Source: Hymenolepis diminuta
Lineage: Eukaryota; Platyhelminthes; Cestoda; Cyclophyllidea; Hymenolepididae
Assembly (NCBI GenBank): GCA_900708905.1
Contig: CAADRB010000018.1
Location: forward strand, 272,821-336,820
DNA length: 64,000 nucleotides
Direction: 5' to 3'
The notes under the pieces were generated by a model, which saw nothing but the letters and a program-made list of their open reading frames with translations, had not been told where the DNA came from and did no database searches. The number at the start of each line of letters is the position of its first letter. Position 1 is the first letter of the stretch. Shown here piece by piece: positions 57,901 to 64,000 of the stretch. The position numbers and the translations under genes are program-made.

Positions 57901-58132
57901 GTTTGTGTTCGACCTCTTCACCGTCTGTAACGATTATAGTAGTTGATTTGTAGTTTTTGGGTTTTTTAGGTCGACCCAACCCAACATGCTGCAAATTATC
58001 ACCCTAAAATATACAAAATTTTGTCGGGATTACTTCTATAGTATTGAATAGTCTAATATCCAATTCACTGATTAACGTAAATTAAGAAAGGCTCACCTCA
58101 GAGACATGGTCATTTTGAATGAAAGATGTCAT
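39872..58132 (-). CDS. Gene C: serine-rich, probably disordered protein with a CPI-like motif (13 coding exons)
   Basis: The model is complement(join(39872-39901, 40195-40253, 42530-42672, 42742-42793, 44617-44735, 45552-45609, 47294-47358, 48702-49581, 51193-51296, 55080-55218, 56354-56490, 57837-58003, 58097-58132)), giving 663 codons before the terminal exon. Every junction is GT-AG and restores an open frame despite mixed phases, which is strong evidence that the chain is real. The protein has no recognised domain. Residues 16-25, LQHVGLGRPK, keep the spacing of the capping-protein-interaction motif LxHxTxxRPK with Gly for Thr. Two QVKL(R/K) blocks sit at 95-99 and 130-134. Residues 196-487 are Ser/Asn/Lys-rich. 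RRxS kinase-type sites occur at 339-342 and 502-505, and KRRS at 591-594. A role in actin regulation is only an inference from the CPI-like motif. The 3' end has competing exon choices. Confidence 0.75.
39985..40007 (-). other. Gene C candidate alternative 23-nt microexon
   Basis: TGGCATTTCAG precedes TGATGCTCCAGCGAG.. and GTATGA follows. After exon 12 it would give an immediate TGA. After the alternative exon at 40914-41013 it is open (L|DAPASFD). It could be an isoform switch or a decoy. Confidence 0.35.
40195..40253 (-). CDS. Gene C exon 12
   Basis: Joined to exon 11 it gives E|SICFVPSRKQTSLVSVTVK and leaves phase 0. Acceptor CCAATAATAG, donor AAG|GTAAGT. Read after the alternative exon at 40914-41013 it is in another frame and stops at its last codon. 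Confidence 0.6.
40914..41013 (-). CDS. Gene C alternative exon (frame-switching)
   Basis: It lies between GCATTTTTTAG and CT|GTGAGT. It fits the exit phase of exon 11 and encodes AEGDDSFQQMNHHKTGRPTR plus 12 more residues. Its 100 nt is not a multiple of three, so inclusion changes the downstream frame. Run into exon 12 it ends in TAA after 18 codons; spliced to 39985-40007 or 38745-39016 it stays open further; unspliced it stops at once (CTG TGA). Confidence 0.5.
42530..42672 (-). CDS. Gene C exon 11
   Basis: It encodes AEITKRRSYYQRSMPNLSNS and 27 more residues, to RTAINTI. It is basic and carries the sites KRRS and QRSMPNLS, which resemble basophilic-kinase or 14-3-3 targets. Acceptor TTTCATACATAG, donor TTG|GTAAGT. 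The intron to exon 10 is only 69 nt. Confidence 0.8.
42742..42793 (-). CDS. Gene C exon 10 (52 nt)
   Basis: It encodes LSSPKIAEGSSFDREN between CCTGACTTACAG and GA|GTGAGT. The entry phase equals that of exon 8's neighbour exon at 48702-49581, so exon 51193-51296 could also splice here directly, skipping four exons in frame. Confidence 0.75.
44617..44735 (-). CDS. Gene C exon 9
   Basis: It encodes IEGTSVHDFGRQRETKKDQY and 19 more residues, ending RNWRQKYPKQ. It is hydrophilic and basic. Acceptor TTGACTTATAG, donor CAAG|GTAAAT. Phases match exon 8 (CC|A) and exon 10 (G|GT). Confidence 0.78.
45552..45609 (-). CDS. Gene C exon 8 (58 nt)
   Basis: It encodes QNEKHNAYDQDDCAVPDV, an acidic stretch. 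Acceptor TATTTTTAAG, donor TTCC|GTAAGA. One frame only connects exon 7 (G|AA) to exon 9 (CC|A). Confidence 0.72.
46725..47040 (-). repeat. Dispersed repeat R1, copy 2
   Basis: This is the inverted counterpart of 4830-5175 and shares its whole order of landmarks, including CAGCGGGACCACCTGTGGAC and TCTCGTTGTCGG. It lies inside a gene C intron. Confidence 0.7.
47294..47358 (-). CDS. Gene C exon 7 (65 nt)
   Basis: It encodes SGDEGTTEGVFRTRRNSTLA and T, with a PKA-like RRNS site. Acceptor AAACCTTTAG, donor ACCG|GTATGT. It joins exon 6 at AA|C and exon 8 at G|AA. Confidence 0.76.
48702..49581 (-). CDS. Gene C exon 6 (large serine-rich exon)
   Basis: It encodes residues 196-487, rich in Ser, Asn, Glu and Lys, with a Ser run (KLSSSSSASG) and RRSS at 339-342; it is likely disordered. 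It starts after TTTATTTTGCAG at GT|TTA CCA. The open frame runs on to a TGA at 48683-48685, but CAGAA|GTATAC just before it gives the phase that exon 7 needs. A transcript ending in this exon remains possible. Confidence 0.82.
49582..51192 (-). other. Gene C intron 5 (1,611 bp)
   Basis: Roughly 49780-50560 is noticeably less AT-rich than its surroundings and looks like an old transposon-derived block, but I could not match it to anything else in the window. Confidence 0.6.
51193..51296 (-). CDS. Gene C exon 5
   Basis: It encodes DYENQDGNNIRPGLLKDNSF and MQDEMKKRKQRRQP, charged and strongly basic at the end, possibly a nuclear-localisation-like patch (KKRKQRR). Acceptor AACATCTTTTAG, donor CCAT|GTAAGT. 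Confidence 0.82.
51297..55079 (-). other. Gene C intron 4 (3,783 bp)
   Basis: It is mostly AT-rich. A GC-richer segment near 53575-53790 (TTAATGCACGCGTGTTGACT.., ending near an AATAAACACCG) differs in composition and may be a retroelement or LTR scrap. No exon found. Confidence 0.6.
55080..55218 (-). CDS. Gene C exon 4
   Basis: It encodes ESSEPVANGKDGIFSQVKLK and 25 more residues. QVKLKAV (130-136) repeats the QVKLRSL of exon 3, and both exons contribute 45 whole codons, so the pair may be an internal duplication. Acceptor TTTCATTTTAG, donor CAG|GTAAAT. Confidence 0.83.
56354..56490 (-). CDS. Gene C exon 3
   Basis: It encodes NEKDNEVKHMRNKPVAGIAL then PGMTLGQVKLRSLKSENSRP and SNEEK. Acceptor CTCTATTTAG, donor AAAG|GTAGGA. 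It is similar in layout to exon 4. Confidence 0.82.
56491..57836 (-). other. Gene C intron 2 (1,346 bp)
   Basis: It contains a tRNA-like repeat copy on the minus strand near 57630-57780. Nothing else recognised. Confidence 0.6.
57630..57780 (-). repeat. tRNA-like SINE repeat, copy
   Basis: On the minus strand GTCTGTTAAGCCAAAATTTA then TAAGATCGATGCTCACTGGC match the copies at 21251 and 35587, and the tail TTAACAAGAAGG is shared. Confidence 0.5.
57837..58003 (-). CDS. Gene C exon 2 (CPI-like motif)
   Basis: It encodes GDNLQHVGLGRPKKPKNYKS and 35 more residues. LQHVGLGRPK has the residues and spacing of the LxHxTxxRPK capping-protein-interaction motif except for Gly at the Thr position and no Pro at the expected later site. 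Acceptor TTGTATATTTTAG, donor AAG|GTAAAG. Confidence 0.82.
58097..58132 (-). CDS. Gene C exon 1 coding part (start codon)
   Basis: It encodes MTSFIQNDHVSE. A TAA lies directly upstream in frame (CTACTTCTAA then ATG), so this is the first possible start. Acceptor ATTTTTTCAG is 10 nt before the ATG, donor GAG|GTGAGC. The intron to exon 2 is 93 nt. Confidence 0.8.
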
Positions 58133-58142
58133 TTAGAAGTAG

Positions 58143-60454
58143 CTGAAAAAATTGAATAGAAATAAAAATGAATCATAGTGGATCATTAACAAGTAACTAT
58201 AAATATTCCTAATTGTATTAAAAATTGCCGCGAGGTTTTATTTTTTTTCTTTTCTAATACAAAATAAACTGCATTTATCAAAAAAAATTAATCATCTTAA
58301 AATCGTCAATTTTCATTAGTCCAATTAAGAAACAAAAATGAAATTAAAATTACTTTTTAATCTCAGCTGTGAAAGAATGGTGCTCAGAATCCTGCGGGAT
58401 TTCTATTGAGGCGCGAAATTGTCCCTATCTCTGTTAAACCACCTAGCAAGTCACAATAGCCAACAAGAATATCGGAAACCCGGTGATAATTTTCTATATT
58501 AAATTCTTGTTTACTAGTTTTATCCTCCCATTACTATGAAACAGTGTAACCGCCTATTCAGATTAATCAACTGGCCAGCGCCAACTATGGGGAGAGATTC
58601 TGAAATTCGAACTAGGGGACAGGATTTTTTATGAAGCAATGAATCAAGTAAAAATGAATATCCTGAATCTACCGATCAAATCAGGTACTTATCTTTCAAG
58701 TCCTGATCTTATTCTCATTTTATACTAGTTTTTATCACCTTTATCCGCTATCTGACTATTTCACTGTACAAGAATTGTAATGCCCTTTCACAACATATTT
58801 TTTAACCTTGTTTCCCTTGCCATGAGTAGTAATAATAGCTAGCGAGAAGAAAACATTTTTGTTGATACTGCTTACTAAAATTTGATGCTTAACTCCTATG
58901 TTTTAATCAATAATAATACTAATTATAATCCCACCTGTTTCAAGCTATTTTTACACACGTGACCATTTAAAATTCAAATTTTGTAAATCAAATATATTTA
59001 TTACAAATCGGAGAAACTGTTAGAATGTTTTCAAACAGGGTGTCAACTCATGCGCATTTGGACCTAGAGTGAACTTTAATTAATGTACTTAGCATTATTT
59101 TTCGTCGTTATGTGGAGCGTACTTTAAAAAGCATTCATTAGGTGTTTTGGTGTTTTTTTTGCCGAAGGAAATATACATTATTTCAGTATTCTCGTTGTTC
59201 ATCAATTATACTTCTGTGAAGAAAGTTATTAAAGACAAGAGCATGAATAGTAGAATTTCAACTGACAACACCTTCTAATGTATACTATTATACTGTAGAA
59301 GTTGATAACCAATGTATCTTTATTAGATATAATTAAATTAATTCTAAGATTTAACAGTTTCTGTGGGTTAAGTAGATTGCATTGAATTCAGGGGAAAGAG
59401 CTTATCGGAATTACGGAAGTTATGACTCAAATGTAAGTTATATGAATTTAGATTTCTGAACCTCGTAAAATACTGGCTCAATTTATGGTAATTTGTTACT
59501 ATTTTAAATCAATATATATTTTGAAGCAGCTGTTAATAATTATTTATTTGAAATAGTAATCATATATATATATATATACGACTATTATTATGTATTTTTA
59601 TTGAATAACGTATTTAATCCATTAAAACGAAATAAAATATTATCATCCACTGGAGCTATTATTTGTTGATTGATTAAATGACTTCTTATATATGTAATAT
59701 ATAACTGTAATGGAACTTGTTTAGATCTCCTCGTCGTTATTTAACAAAATTATTTATTAAAAAGATATCCGCTTTCGTCTTTCATAAATGGATTATTTCG
59801 TACGTATATTGGGGTTAAGATAATGTTATTTTCAGAAATTGCTTTGTATTTCCTAATTTTATTATAAAGTATTCACTTTTATACTTTTGCAAATAAGTAC
59901 TAAAGTTTAAAATCAGGCATCATTATACTAAGATTTTTACTTCACTTGAGTAAATTCTAGATTTTACTGAGAGACTGCATCTAAATAACGAAAATAATAA
60001 ATAAACCAGATTTGTACGGAGCTAACTGAAATGATCTTATCTTTATATTGACAAACACATTGAAGCTTATTGCATTTAATATTAATATAAAATGTTAATC
60101 ATATAGGATTTTATCTGCAAATTTAGAATTTAATAGCTTCATAGAGGATTATCCAGCACAAACCGCCTTTTAAAAGTGGCTGATTTCTTCATCCTAAGCC
60201 CCATTGTTTCGATCCAGCATTAAAATTTTTATCACGTGTCGCTGTTGGGAATTTTATTAATAAACCCGTATCGTTTTCATATTATTAATGTTTTTAATAA
60301 TTCCTCTTATGTTAGAAATTGAACAAATTATGTGGATACTATTCAATATATCCAAGACAGGTTAATCGAAAATCCTTTTAATTCGTTAAAATCTTGAAAT
60401 GAATTAAAAGATATTGAAGAATGATCAAAGAGTTATATTAAAAAGCATACTTAC
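58143..60454 (-). other. Gene C 5' UTR intron (2,312 bp, inferred)
   Basis: It lies between the candidate leader-exon donor GTAAGTATGC (60454) and the acceptor at 58143. It is very AT-rich, with a TA microsatellite near 59561-59578. No gene seen. Confidence 0.45.
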
Positions 60455-60555
60455 AGAATCGCCTAGCCTTTGAGCTGTAAATTGTGAGACTGACAATAAA
60501 TTTACCCCTTGGATTTCTACAGAAAAACCTACCACGTGGCAACAATGAGATGGAA
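60455..60555 (-). other. Candidate non-coding leader exon of gene C
   Basis: On the minus strand a less AT-rich segment ends GGCGATTCT|GTAAGTATG, a near-perfect donor. It sits about 25-30 nt downstream of a TATA-like box. The 60555 boundary (transcription start) is estimated from that box only. Confidence 0.45.
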
Positions 60556-60576
60556 ATGCGATATTACGGATGCTTG

Positions 60577-60627
60577 CTTATAAAATGCCTGCACTGTGCC
60601 TATTGGGCTCTCGAGTGCTCTAATTGG
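60577..60627 (-). promoter_or_regulatory. Candidate CCAAT/TATA-type promoter of gene C
   Basis: Read on the minus strand, two CCAAT boxes (60627-60623 and 60606-60602) lie upstream of a TATA-like ATTTTATAAGC (around 60584-60577), in a locally GC-richer island. Order and spacing suit a pol II core promoter firing toward the leader exon. Confidence 0.4.
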
Positions 60628-60629
60628 TT

Positions 60630-63600
60630 ACTTGAGTTCGATTGCGTGTGTGCACGTGAGACACCTGTTGGTAGCGGCTCACAAATGAGCCACTTGCTTA
60701 GATTGTTTTTTTAATCTGACGGTTATTTAATTTCTTAATTTCATTTGGGGGAAGACTGCGATATTATTATGTGTATGACTTGTATGCAATTTAAAATATT
60801 TCTCACAAGTAGTAAGTAACTATGGTTCTAGTGGTGGAATTTGTCAAGGATTATGCGATCTAATGGTATTTATAAATAAAGGTAGGATATAGTATAAAGC
60901 GCATCTGAGATTTGTATCTTCTAAATCCTGCATAAAACAGAGTGTGTGTGTGCATAACATGTATTTCTTCATTAGCATTCATAATTATACTTTTGAGTCT
61001 GGAAAACCAGGTTACTACAAGACGAAAACAGTTTAAAATTGTGTATCGACTAGATAATTAAATTTACTTGTTGAAAAAATTAGCCCTTACCAACTTATAG
61101 CCCATCAACTGTGAAGATCAAATTACCAGCACCATCCGATCTCGTCCCAAAATTACGCATTCTTCATTATCTAACGGATAATAAGTGATGTTCAAATTAT
61201 GAAAATATAAATAAATACAAGCCTTAATAATTAAGAAACCGAAAAAACAAGTCTCCAATCAAACTGAAATGAAACGTTTTTACCTTGTTGTAAACAATAA
61301 ATAATAAAGTAGATTATCAAAACTGATGATAACCATCTCTGAGATGAATATTAATTGCGTATTGAAAGTGGTAATTGATATAGAAGGGTCAGTTATTCCT
61401 TTCGTAATAGTCAAAATAGCCAATTGGATAACAGAAACTATTAATTTTTCCTTCTAGTGAAAGTAGAAGATAGTTTATAAACCTTGACCCCTATATTTCG
61501 CATTTATTCGGCTTAGACAACGATGCCATGAGGCTAACTTAAATTGATCGTTGTTAACTTTTTACAAAAATTGTTAACCCTAATTGTACAATTGAGACAT
61601 TTAAACATAGCCAAGAAATTAATGCTTTATCTTGTTTTTTATCAGAGATTCATGCCCCTTTTCTTCACTATCCTTAAATACAGTTTGATTACAACAACTC
61701 TCCCTTCTTATTTTTCCATGTCAGTTATCGCAAATACGCTAATTTAACTCAGATTACGAAGTAATTATATGATCAACAAGATAGCACTACATTTTTGGTT
61801 ATCATAACGGTGGTTTCTAATTTCCTGATTCTTTAGCGAAAAATAAAAAGTATATGACTTCCGATTATTTAATTTAAATTTAGATTATATGAAATGTGCT
61901 TTAGAGCCACTAGATTAACCTGTAGAATTTTCAAAGCCCTTTGAGTGGAGAAGATATCATCAATTTGAAGAACCGAAATGTAGTCAATGAGCAAATAATT
62001 AGGCTCTGATAAACACATTTGGTTAAAGGGACTGGCGATTGCCGACTGGTTTAATACAGCTAAAAACACCTAACCGTCCTTCCAGTTTCTGTCTTTACTT
62101 GTAATTACATTCCATAAAAATCGAAAAAATTAAATTATGCAAACAGAGTTGAACAACTTATTCCCAATTACGCGTTATACAACTGTGAAATTATTAAATT
62201 TAGCACAAAAGAGCTTAATTAAAACCGACCAAATCGGAACCGACCAATCTCTCAAATGAGGTTACCACTGAATATGACTGCAAAAGTTAATATCTACTGA
62301 TCCGTATTTTTTTTTGTTATTGTCCACAGCAGTGAAAAATCTATTATATTTTTAATCATTGGATAGCATCTGAATCAAGAAATGAGGAAATGATCTTGTA
62401 AGAGATAGCCAGGATGTTAATATTCTTACTTCTTTTAATTCCAGAAACACCGAACTATTCACTTTCTTATGCTATAATACCCTAACCCCAATTTTTATCA
62501 CTTAATCCTGTATGTCCAGGGGAATTCGTGTCCGTGATATTCAGGGACTGCTGAATAGTTTATTTATTTGGATGGTTAGTCGTGCCATTTTGATTCAGTC
62601 GTAGTCAATAAAAAGTTGTCAATTTTTTCACATTCTACACGTATTAAACACCTCCGGCGGATGTAGCTTTAAACATCTACATGCCTTAAAATCTCCCGCC
62701 TGACCTTCGGTCAATAATGCATACAATCTTTCGTCTGTGTTTTACACAGGCCAATTATGTAAATCACCCCTAGACTTATCATTAGCCCCAAACAACCTGC
62801 AATTTCATTAATTTTATAGACCGGCTGTGCGGAAAAACTCTGTATAATCTGACCTCAATTAGCCTAATAAAACTTTTTGCCCTATTATCATTATCCATGT
62901 CAGTGAGAAAATTCTTTTTTCAAGTTTTACTCATGAGGAAGCATCTGAACACGTGAAATAGCATAATAATGCAGTAAAGTGTTTGGATATGAGTATATGC
63001 TGAAGTCCCAAAAGTTTTTTATCTATTTTAATTCTAAGAGTTGAGTTGTCCACTTTCCCTTAATGAATATGATCCATTTTGTAGTAACTTAGTATTTCAA
63101 TTTTTATGATCTTATCTCTGATATGGTTTTCATTTACGATCTCCAAAGTTATATAAATGGTTAATCTTTCAATTTTGATTTGTCAGCTTTTTCTTACAAC
63201 AATGAACAGGTAGCTGGGCAAATTTTGCTCAGACAGTGTATAAAATACTCTGTGTGACCTACCCCAATTAACCTAATAAGTTTCGTAAACCTATCCTAGA
63301 TAAGCTTATATATTGTTAAAAAATCAATCAGGCTAACTTGTTCGTCGAAAATTATAGTTGCATTGTTCATACTAAGACTTAATCTTATTTTTCATTTCCA
63401 ATTTTAAGAAAAGCTCTGATTTAAAAAAAATTATAATAATATAAATATGTTCACTTACCAAATTCTAATATTTATTATTAATATCCTATGCAAAACTGGA
63501 AATCCACTTTTATTCAATATAATAAGAGGCAGAAAGTATTCACGCTCTTCTTTGAAATATTTTGCGCTTTTCCCATATTTCTAGAGCAAATAAAATTTCA

Positions 63601-64000
63601 CTCGAAAAAGTTGATATCTTTTGCGGACCTGTTCATACCAGCATTTTATTAATTTATTGTATTTTTTCATCCTTTTACTGGGTTTGCAACTCAAGACGTC
63701 AATATAAAAATGTTTGACTGTATTGTTAATGCTCACTGGCTTTTCATAGAAGAAACGATACTTAACTTGGAAAGAGGATCGGTATCCTGGTGCCAGTCCA
63801 ATGAGATTCTACTATCTACATTTTAGCCGTTCACATCACTGGATGTGCATCGATGGACATCGATCTCGCAACTTCTGACTTGCAAGTCTAAAGAGGATTG
63901 ATACGCCATGAAGAACTTTTTCAGTTTGATTAAAGGAAGAGGCACAGTTTTTATTAGATGTGTCAATTATCTTCAAAACGCCTTATATAAATTTTAAATT
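60630..64000. other. DNA upstream of gene C, no gene recognised
   Basis: This is AT-rich sequence with a short TG run near 60941-60953 and a tRNA-like repeat at about 63760-63915. Small ORFs here show no splice-supported or family features. Confidence 0.5.
63760..63915 (-). repeat. tRNA-like SINE repeat, best preserved copy
   Basis: On the minus strand it runs CATGGCGTATCAATCCTC, GACTTGCAAGTCAGAAG, TTGCGAGATCGATGTCC and ACATCCAGTGATGTGAACGG. GACTTGCAAGTC could form an anticodon-type stem-loop, and CGAGATCGATGTCC sits where a B box would be. This supports tRNA ancestry. It is not a functional tRNA gene. Confidence 0.55.

Noticed and set aside
63830..63900. A functional tRNA gene
   Set aside because: The anticodon-like stem-loop is present but the acceptor stem and T-loop do not fold properly, and related diverged copies occur elsewhere, so it is a SINE-like repeat.
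1..64000. CRISPR array, prophage, operon or bacterial features
   Set aside because: Spliced genes with GT-AG introns and polyadenylation signals show this is eukaryotic nuclear DNA; no direct-repeat/spacer array was seen.

Overview
This is an AT-rich, intron-rich window from an animal nuclear genome. Genes are spread over tens of kilobases, splice sites follow GT-AG, and most of the DNA is intron, intergenic sequence and old repeats. The low GC, mariner-type elements, tRNA-like dispersed repeats and splice acceptors lying directly before start codons fit an invertebrate, most likely a flatworm. That assignment is inference; nothing here fixes the species.

Layout. (1) 1-2738, minus strand: first coding exon of a P4-ATPase of the ATP11 (class VI flippase) type, gene A; the rest lies beyond the left edge. 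(2) 2739-6586: a 3.8 kb space between divergent genes, holding an imperfect palindrome of about 820 bp and copies of a dispersed repeat. (3) 6587-37575, plus strand: a complete paralogous ATP11-type P4-ATPase, gene B. I reassembled it from seven coding exons, all joined in phase 0, into 1,238 residues. Its introns run from 72 bp to 9 kb. Introns 2 and 5 carry two copies, identical wherever compared, of a dead 1.37 kb mariner-like element in opposite orientations, flanking exons 3-5. Intron 1 holds a small broken retrocopy-like gene. (4) 37653-38744: short intergenic space. (5) about 38745-60455, minus strand: gene C, assembled from many small phase-matched exons plus a non-coding first exon. 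It encodes a serine-rich, probably disordered protein of at least 663 residues, with an N-terminal motif resembling the capping-protein-interaction (CPI) motif and several candidate alternative 3' exons. (6) about 60630-64000: upstream DNA with a CCAAT/TATA-like promoter candidate and one tRNA-like repeat.

How they relate. Genes A and B look like a head-to-head duplication of a flippase gene: exon 1 is homologous along its length and ends at the same codon and phase, just before the catalytic DKTGT block. Both products would move aminophospholipids across membranes, normally with a CDC50/TMEM30 subunit. Gene C converges on gene B from the other side and has no visible functional link to it. 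All three genes have a good 3' splice site 3-10 nt upstream of the start codon, so each has a separate leader exon or is a spliced-leader trans-splicing target.

Most exons of gene C and several of gene B were found by matching splice sites and reading phase, not by ORF length.
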